From contig CAXAMN010021112.1 in the NCBI GenBank assembly GCA_963970005.1, positions 2,306,736 through 2,370,735 on the forward strand: 64,000 nt of DNA, read 5' to 3'. Both the position numbers and the translations under genes were made by a program. The notes beneath the pieces are model-generated. The model ran no database searches. It was not told where the DNA came from and worked only from the letters and a program-made list of their open reading frames with translations. Below are positions 1 through 10,328 of the stretch, in pieces (positions within the stretch are counted from its first letter, which is position 1; every line of letters begins with the position of its first letter). This DNA comes from Durusdinium trenchii (lineage: Eukaryota > Sar > Dinophyceae > Suessiales > Symbiodiniaceae).

Positions 1-23
1 TGACCCACTGAGTAGTTGCTCTG

Positions 24-140
24 CCCGGACAAAGGTGGGTCAGCTATGGCAGAGTCAAAAGTGGCGGTCCGCTTACGCCCGACGCCCGGACAAAGGTGGG
101 TCAGCTATAGCAGAGTCAAAAGTGGCAGTCCGCTTACGCC
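24..140. repeat. 61-bp tandem duplication
   Basis: Two copies of a 56-bp block (24-79 and 85-140) start with CCCGGACAAAGGTGGGTCAG and differ at only a few bases, with a 61-bp period. Six-frame translation is open here only because of the duplication, so I read it as a repeat and not a gene. Confidence 0.85.
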
Positions 141-268
141 TGCCGAGCGTAAGCAGACCGCCCGTCGCGGCAGCAGATTGGGGTTCGGAAATCCTGCCAA
201 AAGCATCCAAAAGCAGCATAATCCGCTGCTCCACGACCCTGGTCCGCTTGCGCCTGCCGAGCGTAAGC
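132..268. repeat. pair of short hairpins, direct copies
   Basis: GCTTACGC-CTGCCGA-GCGTAAGC at 132-154 is a perfect 8-bp stem with a 7-base loop. A near copy (first arm GCTTGCGC) lies at 246-268, and both are followed by AGACCGCCCGT. Two identical hairpin cassettes 114 bp apart suggest a dispersed palindromic repeat. Confidence 0.7.
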
Positions 269-454
269 AGACCGCCCGTTTCTCCTGCCTGATCCTGCCT
301 GCTGCACACCTACTCGCAGCATCTGGCCGCGGCATCCTGCAGCGGCACGGCGCCAGCGCAGAGGCAGGCAGCAAAGCCCACACAGGCACCTCTTCCTTGA
401 ATTAAATAGCTGTGGCTATCTGAGTTTTTTTCCGGCAGCCGCCGAATCCTTTAT

Positions 455-862
455 CGGTGGCTGATTCTGCCAGCCGCCGGATACATTTGCGCCTCCGCCA
501 GATATTTTTTAGGATTTTTTAGGCTGGCTGGCTGGTTCCGCCGGGTCCTTTTTAGGTGGCTGGATGGCTGGTTCCGCCGGATACTTTTTCGGCTGGCTGG
601 CTCGACACATTCCGCCAGGTACTTTGATAGCTGGCTGGCTGGCTGGCTGATTCCGCTGGATACTTTTTCGGATTTTTTAGGCTGGCTGATGCTGGCTGGC
701 TGGTTCCGCCGGATACTTGTTGGGACTTTTTAGGCTGGCTGGTTCCGCCGGATACTTTTTAGGTGGCTGGCTGGCTGGTTCTGCCGGATACAGGTGGCTG
801 GCTGGCTGATTCCACCGGATACTTTTAGCTGGCTGGCTGGCTGATTCCGCCAAGCACCCGGA
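455..862. repeat. GGCT-rich minisatellite
   Basis: This is a degenerate tandem array in which runs of GGCT alternate with a TTCCGCCGGATACTTTTT-like block, in units of about 35-60 bp. Any open frames through it are products of the period. No gene is seen in 290-978 outside this array. Confidence 0.85.
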
Positions 863-977
863 ATGCAGGGTCAATAGAATACCGAGCATGCCACAAGCGC
901 TTTGCTATAGCGCCTAGCTGCTGTTTGGCGGGGTTCTGCGGGCCGCTTCATAATTTCCGTGGACAACCTACTAAGAA

Positions 978-1373
978 ATGATGCCATTTTGTTCAGATTG
1001 GTCTGCACAGACTTTGCTAACCTTTGGCTACCAAACATGTGGTCACTGCTTTGCTTGCAGCGCCAGCGCAGGAAAAGCGCAAAGCAACAAGTGCCCTGAA
1101 GTGGACATGCCGGCCTTCAGCCAGGCGCCGTGGACGGCAGCAGCGATCTCTCCGAACCGAGCCGAAAAATATTTTGGAAGCATCACAAAGCGTCTGGCAA
1201 CAGCATGCAACAGCTCCGAGAACCTCCGAGACAACGATGGAAAACCCCCCACTGCTGACTTCTGCGATCAGCGAGCGACATGCTCAAACTCTGCACCCGC
1301 AGCCGTCTCAAATTCACACCACTGCACCATGACATCCTACCTTTCGCATTTGTCCCAACAGGACTGCAGCTAA
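978..1373 (+). CDS. weak open frame, unknown product
   Basis: A 131-codon frame ending at TAA. Its second half (about residues 55-131) has balanced composition and includes RAEKYFGSITKRL and a Cys/Ser/His-rich tail. Third positions are only mildly C/G rich and there is no clear splice border. I recognise no family. It could be a terminal exon or chance. Confidence 0.25.
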   Translation: MMPFCSDWSAQTLLTFGYQTCGHCFACSASAGKAQSNKCPEVDMPAFSQAPWTAAAISPNRAEKYFGSITKRLATACNSSENLRDNDGKPPTADFCDQRATCSNSAPAAVSNSHHCTMTSYLSHLSQQDCS

Positions 1374-3214
1374 TCTCCTGCAACCGGTTGATTGGCCTGG
1401 GAAATTGCATCTCTCGCTCCATATTGCTCCAGTTGCTCAGCCGAGCGAAGTCGACGAAACCGCGGTAAACATGCGTGAGCCAAGGATCACCGAGAGATGC
1501 GTTGGTCTGATCATGCTATGCCATGCTGAGTCGGACATCCAAAATGAAACGTGCTAGTTTGTCATCACTGATCAAAGCCTATAATATAAGCAGCAGGCAC
1601 GCTCATCAAAACACCACAGAAACCCGCCGGCGGGGCAGCGCCCCGGACTAGTGACTATGTAGTTTTCATCCGTCAGCCAGCACCACATATCACTACATAA
1701 AGGGCTTATTCTGCAGGACCCGGGCCATTGTTTTGTCCCCGCCAATATACATAATTACAACAAATCTATTTTCGACCTACGTCCAGCTATTTCTAGCTAA
1801 TTTCTACCTATTCCGAGCAAATTTCTGCTTATTCTAGCTAATTTCTACTTATTTCTGGCTATATGTAACTTATGTTAAAAGTGCCATAAGTTCACTTGAT
1901 GTACCCCAGCTAGCAAAAGCAAAGAGCTTCAGCCAGCTCCGGCAACGTCGTCGCCTCGAAATCCTGCAGATTTGGGCCCAGCACGTGAGGCGCAGGCATT
2001 GCACCTCAATGCGCCAGTAATTAGAATGCGAACTGTCCGTGAGTTTTGGCTGAAGCTGGGAGATGGTTGGACTGGGCTACATGAGATCAAGGAACTGTAA
2101 GATGTATTCTGATGTGTGCTTTGAGGTCAAATGCACGATGGTTACATCGACAGCAAAGAGCCCCGTGCGTCTCGTCTTAACGCCATCACAAACCGTCCGC
2201 ATCCAACATGGAGACTCAAGCGCTCTCACCTGAGGTCTTCATGGTGTTCCAAAGCTCCAACCTGCTCCAACCCAATGGGTGGTCTCGACGTCGTCTCATG
2301 TGCGCATGTGAATTTCATCAGCCGGAACAAATGGTCTCTATCGAGGTCTGATCCTCTACTTTCTTCGAGCTGGACCCACTTCCGAAGTGGCCAATATGTA
2401 ACCTGAGAGTCTCTACAAGTTCACCTCTGCATCTAATTCGGACGGGAGAATAACATCTAATAATTCGTCCATTGCGCATGATTGTGCCATAAAACACATC
2501 ATAGCAAAAACACGCAAAACAACGATCAACCATCTCACTGCCTGTGGACTTGGCCCACCCAACCTGTCTCGGCTCAGTCTCAGCTCAAGGTCGGTCTTGG
2601 GGGAATCAACAACAAAATGTTCTCTTCTCCCCAGGTAATGGTGCTTCGGGACGTGAAGTGGTTGGATGAAGGGGACATTGATTTTCTTCTGGCCCTGGGG
2701 GAAAGCAATGGCAGCTGCTGCTGATTTGCTATGAAAATCAGTCGCCTTGTCTGTTTTGGCTGCATTTGGCTGCCAAACCAAATCGCAATGGAAAATCAGT
2801 AGCGACACAAGCTATGCAAGCTGGGATTGGGAGCAAGTCAAACATCTGGTCAGGCTAGCTCCGGTCTCCGGCTCCAGTGTTCAGCCATAGCCCCGCAAAA
2901 AAAATATCGGAAAAACATGACGCTGGACACAAAGAATCCAAGACAACCCACGTCTCGTAGCGCCACGGACGGCTCCGCCTCCGGTTCCAAATTATGCCAC
3001 ATCACATGCCAGATGCGTTCCGCCTGAGTCAAAATTTCCACGCTTTTCTCCCAGTGGGGCACCCTTTTCGGTGAAGGTGGGCCAGAACAGATCGATCTAC
3101 AAGCGATTCCACTGAGCGGATTTCTGACCAAGGCGATGTGAGAGAAGACCACCGGAACCACAGTTCAGGGTGACTTGTTCTGGTTGGATTCGAAACCAAA
3201 CACTCTGGAAAATC
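1374..3214. other. no clear gene; AT-rich and low-complexity spacer
   Basis: Short frames occur on both strands but none combines C/G-ending codons with splice-like borders. Apart from the 21-bp array annotated separately I see nothing reliable here. Confidence 0.5.
1788..1862. repeat. 21-bp tandem repeat, 3.5 copies
   Basis: Units TATTTCTAGCTAATTTCTACC (written here only as the consensus TATTTCTAGCTAATTTCTAC plus one base) start at 1788, 1809, 1830 and 1850, giving periods of 21, 21 and 20. Each unit has two half-repeats of ATTTCT. It is an AT-rich minisatellite. Confidence 0.8.
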
Positions 3215-3340
3215 GACTGTCCCGGCATGTCCCGGCGGTGGGACAGATGTCCCAGCTTGTCCCGGAATGTCCCGGCGGTGGGGTGGATGTCCGGCATGTC
3301 CCGGCATCCCGGCGGTGGCCCAGCATGTCCCGGCGTTGGG
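3215..3340. repeat. GTCCCGGCATGTCCCGGCGG minisatellite
   Basis: Repeated TGTCCCGG blocks joined by CATG, CGGTGGG or AATG, about seven copies in 125 bp. The repetition keeps several frames open on both strands, so the 69-92-codon frames here are not genes. Confidence 0.85.
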
Positions 3341-3342
3341 TC

Positions 3343-3545
3343 AGGTTGGGGTGGGGTGGGGCTCATGGCGTTCACTTCAACTAGGATTCAAGCGGCTTCA
3401 AATCTCATATCCCAATGTTGAAATAAGTGGTATGGGTTGGGATGGGATGGGGCTGGGGTGGGGTGGGGCTAATGACGTTCACTTCGACTAGCATTCATGT
3501 ATCTATATGTATCTAATCTCCCAATGTGGAAGTAAGTGGGATGGG
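3343..3545. repeat. G-rich direct duplication
   Basis: Two copies of a block with GGGGTGGGGTGGGGCT, then a TGACGTTCACTTC-like stretch and TCCCAATGTTGAAATAAGTGG, starting near 3343 and 3445. The G runs (GGGGTGGGGTGGGG) could form quadruplexes on the plus strand. No coding signal. Confidence 0.75.
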
Positions 3546-4314
3546 ATGGGGGTGACTGGGTGAGCGCCAGCAAAAGTCCAAACACGTGTGCAGGGCCACA
3601 AGAGCGCACTCAAAGGCAGATTCTGCAAGTTGGCGCCGTCAACTTTGAAGATCTTTGAAGAAGTTGAGTCAAAGCACCGTAAATACCAGCGAATTGGCCT
3701 GACTCACATTGACACACACCTCTGAGCACCCTGGATCAACACCCGGGCTTTGCCACAAGAACCCAAAATAACGCAAAGTATGGCACACTGGGTCGGCCGT
3801 CCAGGTCGTTGAGTGCCAAACGGTCCAAATCCTCAGGCCCAATTTGTCGTCCTGTGGAACGACAGAACTGAACCCCAGAATTTACCGCACAAATTATGGA
3901 CGCACCACCACCTTCTCCGCACCTGGGCCCTCACTGGACCAGAGATCCAAAAGATCCAAAAGAGTGGGGGCAAAAACATGTGGGAGCAGGGAGGGATCCG
4001 CTTTGAGTGAGGGGCATAGCAAAGATTAGCAAAGTACTCAGTTGTAGATGGTTTGTGACCAAATGAGCGAAAATGAGGTTGGTTCCGGCATAATATAGGA
4101 CACCAACGTCACCTGTCATACCGGAGGGGGATTTTAGAGTTTTGGCACCCTAACAGGGGTTGGCAGAGGAGCATAAGACAGCCTGACGCATGCAGGGATA
4201 GATGTGGCACGGCGTATAATATGTGATATCTTATACAAATCAATTGCATATTTACTATTAAATCAGTTGACGCTCGCTGGGGGCACTCGTCACTCTAGAG
4301 TGACTATTTGCCAG

Positions 4315-4435
4315 CCGTTGGTACCGCTCAGACTGGTACAAGCCCGCTCTCCCCAGGAAGGGCTTTGCCGAGACCATCAAGCAGTGGGGGAAGAGACTCT
4401 TCGAGCCGAAGGAAGGCGCGAGTTGGGCTGCTTGA
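4315..4435 (+). CDS. candidate last exon, unknown Trp-rich product
   Basis: An AG at 4313-4314 is followed by one base, then a frame running to TGA (4433-4435). It reads RWYRSDWYKPALPRKGF and continues with KQWGKRLFEPKEG. Most codons end in C or G and the segment is basic with four Trp. An in-frame TGA lies just before the AG, so the exon would need splicing. The opposite strand is also open here, and I cannot assign a family. It may belong to a plus-strand gene whose upstream exons I could not place. Confidence 0.45.
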
Positions 4436-4454
4436 TATCCAGCATCAATGCAGG

Positions 4455-4709
4455 TCAACACTCCCCTGCATCATCTATTACAATCTCCTCCTTGGCGCCA
4501 TCCATGTGACTAGAAGGCTGAGTGACGGATGCCGCGGCCAAGAAAGCTTCCATCGCCCGGCATTGCCCCGAACCCATCGTCGCGAACCTTGCCGCTCCCA
4601 CTCGCCGCCAGGTGGATCGTATAAGGTCTTCCAAGATCGCAGCTTCGGCAAAGATCGGGTCGTGGTCTTTGGGTGTGTGGAAGCCCCTGTGGAGCCACTC
4701 CAGACACGC
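4455..4709 (-). CDS. candidate last exon, unknown product
   Basis: On the minus strand a CCCCAG (4715-4710) is followed in phase 0 by 84 codons and TGA. The frame starts ACLEWLHRGFHTPKDHD and includes FAEAAILEDLIRS and GQCRAMEAFLAAAS. Composition is that of a soluble helical protein with C/G-ending codons. The plus strand has a competing open frame (141 codons), so strand is not certain. Neighbouring minus-strand frames at 4.9-5.5 kb could be earlier exons of the same gene. Confidence 0.45.
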   Translation of the reverse strand, partial: ACLEWLHRGFHTPKDHDPIFAEAAILEDLIRSTWRRVGAARFATMGSGQCRAMEAFLAAASVTQPSSHMDGAKEEIVIDDAGEC

Positions 4710-4758
4710 CTGGGGACTAGTTGGAGTGGTTAAAAAGCGGTCAATGTAGGCATATACA

Positions 4759-4856
4759 GTATATATACCTAGCGCTTCCAAGGGGTGCCCAATGGAGACC
4801 TGTAAGTAGTGTGGAGATATCCATTGGTGACCCCTTGGAAGCAGCAGGTATATAAT
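4759..4856. repeat. foldback element, family C copy 1
   Basis: Arms GCTTCCAAGGGGTGCCCAAT (4774 on) and the inverse ending CCCCTTGGAAGC (to 4842) pair with one mismatch, with outer ATATACC/GGTATAT also pairing. Length is about 98 bp. Related copies are at 44354-44431 and 33939-34000. Confidence 0.7.
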
Positions 4857-4857
4857 G

Positions 4858-5188
4858 TTATATGTATATTATTCCGTTATATTCCATGGGTATAGAAATG
4901 TGAGTATCTCGATCTATAGCTACTCTATAGCTGACCTCCAACTGGTGGAGATCAACAGGGAGTTGTGTCGGGCTGGGGCAAGCTTGTGCTTGAGCACCCG
5001 CTGATCCCAGAGATGGAATGGAGGGGCAGCACCGGAAGCATTTGCAATCCTCACTAAATTGTTGAATGCCACTTTCGTGCGTGAAGAAGTCATAGGCTCC
5101 GACACACTTGAACAAACTCCACTGTTTTGCGGTTTTGTAGATCATGATGTCATGGCACTCCATCTTCAAGCTCTCCCACCTTCAAGCC
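4858..5188 (-). CDS. candidate exon(s), unknown product
   Basis: The minus strand is open from about 5188 and reads WESLKMECHDIMIYK, then TAKQWSLFKCVGAYDFF and THESGIQQFSED, before a Cys-rich part (CKCFRCC). A second minus frame at 4920-5105 also looks coding (HLWDQRVLKHKLAPARHN), so a frame switch or an intron near 5040 is likely. No family recognised. It sits between the minus-strand candidates at 4455-4709 and 5259-5555. Confidence 0.4.
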
Positions 5189-5258
5189 ATCATCAAGATC
5201 TTTGCATACCGATCATATACCATGACATCGATTCATGATTTGAAGATGGACATCCACT

Positions 5259-5555
5259 TCAATCCTGAATCTCTATCGAAGTCGGGATTTCTCCCCGCTG
5301 GTCATCGCAGTTAATGGACCCTTCGAGCGCTCTCATCACTGTTTCACAGTTTTCCCAAACCCAGGTCCAGTCTGACCCAGCAGCCGTTCCTGAACACCTC
5401 ATGTTAGTGATCTCCCAAAACTCCAGCATTTCGGTGAGGAACGACCGGATCCGGGGCTGGTCCGGACTAGGGCGAAAGCCGGACTCCGGGGCGAAGCGCG
5501 TTCGGCGATGCCCCGGTGCGCACTCCTCAGGCCCCTTGAGAGATGAGATTCTCAT
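5259..5555 (-). CDS. candidate exon, unknown product
   Basis: A 98-codon minus-strand frame. Residues about 28-70 are strongly protein-like: PRIRSFLTEMLEFWEI, then GTAAGSDWTWVWENCETV and MRALEGSIN. Codons mostly end in C or G. The first 25 residues are less convincing and may be intron. A splice or a stop follows EIQD. It is probably an upstream exon of the same minus-strand gene as 4455-5188. Function unknown. Confidence 0.5.
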   Translation of the reverse strand: MRISSLKGPEECAPGHRRTRFAPESGFRPSPDQPRIRSFLTEMLEFWEITNMRCSGTAAGSDWTWVWENCETVMRALEGSINCDDQRGEIPTSIEIQD

Positions 5556-5607
5556 CTACGCCGCACACGATTCCAGGCGTCGGAAAAAACCATCTTCCTC
5601 ACCTGCC

Positions 5608-5708
5608 GGATCCACATACCAAACCTCAGAAGGTGATTGGGGACTATTTATGTAGGCGCCATTGTCGGGTCCAATTACCTTCTGAGAAGGTATGTGGATC
5701 CATAGGGC
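5608..5708. repeat. foldback element, family A copy
   Basis: Arms GGATCCACATACC (5608-5620) and GGTATGTGGATCC (5689-5701) are perfect inverses, with an inner pair built on CCTTCTGAGAAGG. The right arm contains GAGAAGGTATGT, which reads as an ideal splice donor (AG then GTATGT). Confidence 0.8.
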
Positions 5709-6303
5709 TGCGAGGTTGGGGTAGAGGTGAAGTTGGGGTAGAGGTTGGGGTAGAGGTGATCCAAGTGGAATTTAAGCGTTGGATTTGAATCGTCATGTGT
5801 ATCTGGGGAAAACAGAACCTCCGAGCCGTGGCCGCATGTGGCCGCCGTGGCCCTCCGTGGCGCCTGCTAAGCTTAGTTGGAGCTTCCAAACAACTTGGCC
5901 AACTCATCCAAAACCGTCGAAGACTAAAAACACCTTGCCGATCCCTCCTCTAACATGTTTGTGGATACATCTTGATGCATCGATTCTGTTTGTTCTTGGA
6001 GTTGGGATCCCAAACCGCTGTTCGTCTTTGGACTAGGCTCCGGCTAGTGCCTTCCAGCCGAAGGCTGAGTCATGTGCCTTTGAAATGTGTTGGAACGGGT
6101 GTGCGTTCTTTTTGGGGAAGTTACATGGAACAATCGGAATCATATGGAATTATACATCAACAAAGCAGAGTTTTTCTTAAAACGTACTATGCTTGGCTCA
6201 TGGATTGACAGGACCCTAAGAGATTCCGCCAAACTCGCTGGTGCATTCCCGTCCGACTCGGCGCGCGCTGACTCGGAGCTTTCTGACCGTTCTTCGCCGA
6301 AAG
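5709..6303. other. no clear gene
   Basis: The stretch holds G-rich GGTTGGGGTAGAGGT repeats near 5710-5760. After that there are only short competing frames. One plus frame (about 6210-6300) reads LRDSAKLAGAFPSDSAR and could be exonic, but its borders are unclear. Confidence 0.4.
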
Positions 6304-6555
6304 GTACATGCGGGTGCTCTATGAGTGCTATCGGGAGCTTTGGCATGTGCTGGTGTGCCCCCACGACCCCACGGCATCCCATAGATCTACAAACACGAGC
6401 GGGGGATGTGCTGAAAGATCATGTTCGCACGTTTTTCCCTCCACGGATGGGCTAGGAATCTGGGATGCTCTGACCACAGATGCTTGTTTGCGACCGCAGG
6501 ATGTTGTGTTCCAGACGTTGCCTCCTTGCAAGCCAGGTGCAGTCCAAAACACATG
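6304..6555 (+). CDS. candidate exon(s), unknown product
   Basis: After GCTTTCTGACCGTTCTTCG..AAAG (AG at 6302-6303) a frame reads YMRVLYECYRELWHVLVC then PHDPTASH, with C/G-ending codons. It stays open to TGA at 6553-6555, but a second acceptor/donor pair (GACCGCAG at about 6499 and GCCAG/GTGCAG near 6537) may split it. The upstream frame has a TGA eight bases before the AG. No family recognised. Confidence 0.45.
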
Positions 6556-6879
6556 ATATTCCACCAATTTACCAAACAAAACGGGACAGAGACAGCGACT
6601 AGGTGAAGCATGTGTATGCACCATCCGTTTTCAAGCCGTGAAAGGACCAGAAATGGGCGAGAGAGCGTTCCGGACGGAGAGTTATACCTGGATCTTCCAA
6701 CTGTGCCAATGGTTTGCCGAACTTGGCTGGTTTAGATCGGCGCCCACCTGTTGCACCGTTGGGTCAGAGGCTTATGCCGGTCTGTCGCTGTATGTACATC
6801 CTCGGTGTTCTCCAGTCGTCCTCGGTGTGTGGACCCGACTGGCTGGCACCCGGGCACCCGTCGTCCCGCCTGAACCGAA

Positions 6880-7055
6880 ACGAGTTCGGTACGACTGGAG
6901 GCCTTTTAGGGGTACTCATGTTGGCCGGGTTTGGGTCAGTGTTGTTGAGCCGCAAAGCACCGCATCAACGCATCAAGTTGAGTTCGTCCAGACTTGAAGA
7001 GATGAACTCGCTTCTGGACACCCAGACGTTAAAAGGGGTCAATACATTCCTATAA
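6880..7055 (+). CDS. candidate exon with membrane helix
   Basis: This frame reads GTTGGLLGVLMLAGFGSVLL followed by a basic stretch (SRKAPHQRIKLSSSR) and an acidic one (LEEMNSLLDTQTL). That is one hydrophobic segment and then a cytosolic-type tail. It ends at TAA. It overlaps another open plus frame, so the call is tentative. Confidence 0.35.
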
Positions 7056-7550
7056 TGAATTTATATACTCGTATTCCAGCCCCCCTGGAGTCCTTGGGTA
7101 AAACTTGCCAATTGAATCCTTTGAATCAACTCGACTTCTGTAGCTACGGGTCTGAGAAGCTGGCAAGAGTCTATACCATGTCGACCTGTACCTTCCATTC
7201 ACCATCTTCGCCTTAGGAGAAGCTGGCATACCAGGATCAATGGAAGCGCTGGGTACAATATCACAGCCATGAGCGGGGACTTTGGTACCGCCTCTCGCAC
7301 GGAGTGGAGCCAACTTGACCGATGAGTGGGGGCGGTGGATGGTGGATGGAGTCAATGAACCAACACTGATATCGGGGTCGGGTGCCAAGCCCCAGGCCTC
7401 TCCAGCCCAATTTCGACTCCTGGTAAATACGACATGTGGAGCATTTGGGCCGGGGCCTGCACTTGCTGACTCGTGCAACTCGTAGGGAATGAGGGAATGA
7501 ACCACCCCTGTAGATACCTCAGGATCCATTCCCTGTTCCTTACTAAGCAC
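7050..7550 (-). CDS. long minus-strand frame, unknown
   Basis: 166 codons without a stop, rich in Pro, Ser and Arg (for example GGTKVPAHGCDIVPSAS and NGRYRSTWYRLLPASQ). An ORF of this length is expected a few times by chance in 64 kb, and a plus frame at 7282-7485 is equally plausible. No family recognised. Confidence 0.2.
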   Translation of the reverse strand: MLSKEQGMDPEVSTGVVHSLIPYELHESASAGPGPNAPHVVFTRSRNWAGEAWGLAPDPDISVGSLTPSTIHRPHSSVKLAPLRARGGTKVPAHGCDIVPSASIDPGMPASPKAKMVNGRYRSTWYRLLPASQTRSYRSRVDSKDSIGKFYPRTPGGLEYEYINSL

Positions 7551-8100
7551 GAGTCAGCTTGTTAGACGGAAAGGTAACTGGAACGGGAGCATTGATCCGG
7601 AGAAGGGGTTGACCCGTCTAGACTTCCGACACTTCTCCCTCGCAATCGATTTGTAGGGACAGACTTCCCTGGCAACCGTCCAATCACCCAGCCCAGTCCC
7701 ATCTTCGGTGTTCTCACAGAGGTAGGGTTGGAGCTTTGTAGGGATTGTTGGATGATTCTGATGAATTGATCACTTCTTTTCTCCAACAGAGACCAATAAA
7801 GGTCCAGTCTGACCCAGTTAAAAGGTTCTTTCTCACCGAGCGTCCAACTCGATGTGAACTTGTATGTCCAACTCCACTTCCTGACCTGTATACCCCTATG
7901 GATCCACTGCCACCGTACCGACCTGGTTCGGTCATGTTCGGTACGACTGGACCCGACTGGGTGCCTACATCAGACTGTCGAACACTGCTCACCGCTACGC
8001 GACCTGGTTCGGTCTGTAGATCCATCGGGTGAGACCCACGACCGATCCGTCAGCCCCACCGACCCACCCCCGGTGACTTCGGTGACCCCCACCCCCCCAG

Positions 8101-8174
8101 GGCACCAAGATTACGTGCGGCCCTCTGCAGAAGCGCCCGACGTGACGATGATGCACCATCAGATCATGCAGTGA
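8101..8174 (+). CDS. candidate exon, unknown
   Basis: The very pyrimidine-rich CCCCCACCCCCCCAG ends at 8100. The frame then reads HQDYVRPSAEAPDV and MMHHQIMQ to TGA at 8172-8174. Upstream sequence in the same frame is Pro/Ser/Thr rich. It is short, so it needs transcript support. Confidence 0.35.
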
Positions 8175-8689
8175 GAAAAGGAGCGAACGGAGCCAGGTGG
8201 AGTCTGGAGTCTCTGGACTTCTGAAAACCTGGAGAGGAGAGGTTGGTACGTTGGGGGATGTATTTGAACCTAGAGGGGATTGTTCAAAGGCTTTGGAAGG
8301 ACTGGTCCTTTGGTCCTTGGAATGGTTGTGAGGTGATCCTTTTTCGCGTTGACATGGTATGTAGCTGGTAGCTGGTACTGAGCACCAACTGGTCATTCCA
8401 CGATGGTGTCAACAAAGGGTGGCGATGATTGTGGCACGTGAGGTGAACAAGCAACAAGTGCTTGCTGAATTTGGTCGTTTTTGCAAGAGAGCATGGCCCG
8501 TTGGAAGGGACACATCAGCCCAAACCTACAATCCACGGTGTTTTGGCCAACCTGTAATGGGTGCTTTCACTGACTTGGTTCTTTTCAACCCCTGAACATG
8601 ACCAACCTCCATTTGACCACAAATAAGGGTTTTACCTGGTTTTACTTCTTAATATGTGTAAATCGTGCATACTGCATACCCGACCTGAA

Positions 8690-8876
8690 TCCTTGGGCCC
8701 GACCTCTTCGCTTGGGGTCCCGACCTCGCGCAGCGACGGATCAGACGCAGGCTTCGACGGGAATTTCACCCCGCTTCGCAGCACTCATCAGAGCTGCCGC
8801 TCGACCTTGCCCCTGAAGAAGCAGGCGGTCTGAGACGGACCGGTGTGACGAAGTTTTTGTTGGGGGCGGGCTTGAG
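8690..8876 (+). CDS. ambiguous coding segment
   Basis: All three plus frames are open for about 130 nt with C/G-rich codons. The best two read GPDLAQRRIRRRLRREF..LDLAPEEAGGLRRTG and SDAGFDGNFTPLRSTHQS. I cannot choose between them. A run of 17 T follows directly. Confidence 0.25.
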
Positions 8877-8893
8877 TTTTTTTTTTTTTTTTT
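8877..8893. repeat. poly-T tract, 17 bases
   Basis: Uninterrupted T run, which could be a minus-strand poly(A) remnant or an intronic pyrimidine tract. No target-site duplication recognised. Confidence 0.8.
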
Positions 8894-9636
8894 GACAAGG
8901 ATTTCTTGCATCATACTGATACTAGATGATACGAACATGTGTAATATATGTCATGTCCAAAGCACCCAACGATACTAAATCAGCGCATCATACGGGGCGC
9001 GCCCGCCCAGGGTTGGCTGCTGGGCCTTGAAGTTGGTGAAAACAGGGGCAGTAGCGGGCCTTGAGTGGGCTGATGGCCCAGGTCGTTTTTGGTTCTTTTG
9101 TGGTGAAGGTTGTGTGAAGTTGTTGGTCTCATGCGGCACATGAGTCGCAGATGTTCCACCATGCTTTTGCGCCCACTTCCATGTTGGTTGGACAGATGCG
9201 ATGTTTCATGGACATTCTGGGTTTTATACTTTGATACAAGCTGAGTGTCGTGAACCTGGAGTTATCGTTCGTTCCTCAGAGAATGGAGTCGTCGCTGATG
9301 TTTCTTCGGGTCACGTTGGTCACGTTCCTTCATGTCCCATGTTCGGTTGCCAACTGGAGACTCCAGTACGTTGGAGTAGGAAATGAATTGTGGACGTTTA
9401 TTCATGTATAACACCCAGACACTCCATGTGTGCCATATGTATGCCTAATGTGTTCCCTTGATTAATCAACCCCCCCCTCCCCCCCCCCCAACTCTTGAGA
9501 CTCCAGAACAATGTGCTAGAAAACCAATCAATTGATAAATAAATAAGGAATCCTTAGCTAGCTACCTTTGGAGCTACTCTGGCAATACTAAAATGAAAGG
9601 AATCATTACTTAGCTATCTCTGGCAATATTAAAAAT

Positions 9637-10058
9637 GAAAGCTGCTTGCTGGACTACCCCCTTTGCTTGAATGTAAAGGAATAGAGGGTAAGTAAAGCAA
9701 CTCAAAAGGCAAAGAAAAGGAATAAAGATTTAAAGCCTCAAACCTCTAGACATTATTCTAGGGGCCCCCCTAAATAATGTCAGAAAGCTGCTTGCTGGAC
9801 TACCCCCTTTGCTTGAATGATTTTTTTTTTGTGTTTAAGTATTTTTAAATAAGGGGTTTTGTAAAGAAAGTGCGCACAGACTTTTGGAAGTTTTTGGAAA
9901 GCTTAAAGACTAAAGAGCTTAGGTAAGTAAAGCAAACCAAAAGGCAAAGAAAAGGAATACAGATTTAAAGCCTCAAATCTCTAGACATTATTCTAGGGCC
10001 CCCCCCCTAAATAATGTCAGAAAGCTGCTTGCTGGACTACCCCCTTTGCTTAAATGAT
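9637..10058. repeat. tandem duplication of about 235 bp with internal hairpin
   Basis: A block of about 135 bp occurs at 9687-9820 and 9921-10058 with few differences. Its last 37 bp (GAAAGCTGCTTGCTGGACTA...) occurs a third time at 9637-9673. Inside each full copy GACATTATTCTAGGGG pairs with CCCCTAAATAATGTC. This is locally AT-rich, non-coding DNA. Confidence 0.85.
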
Positions 10059-10271
10059 GTTTGTTGTTTTTCAATGGAAATCTGCATCCAAATTTCAAAA
10101 AATATTAGTAAGCCAGAGAGGAACAATAACAATATATAACAATGAAAACATCACAAAAAAAAACTGTCCCTCCAAAAAAAAAAACTTTATTCTGGGTGCC
10201 TTTATTAATCAGTGCAGGAAAAAAGAAGTCATTATTCTGGGGGTGTTTATTCATCAGAGGACCACATTACT

Positions 10272-10328
10272 TTGCCCCCCCAAACCACCCAGTGTAGGTA
10301 AATATTCCATACATGGAGTGTTTGGGAC
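10272..10328. repeat. family B half-element
   Basis: Contains CCAAACCACCCAGTGTAGGT and TCCATACATGGAGTGTTTGG, the right-hand half of the family B foldback, with its other arm missing. Confidence 0.6.

Noticed and set aside
3029-3491. Several 69-92-codon frames on both strands
   Set aside because: All are generated by the TGTCCCGG minisatellite and the G-rich duplication.
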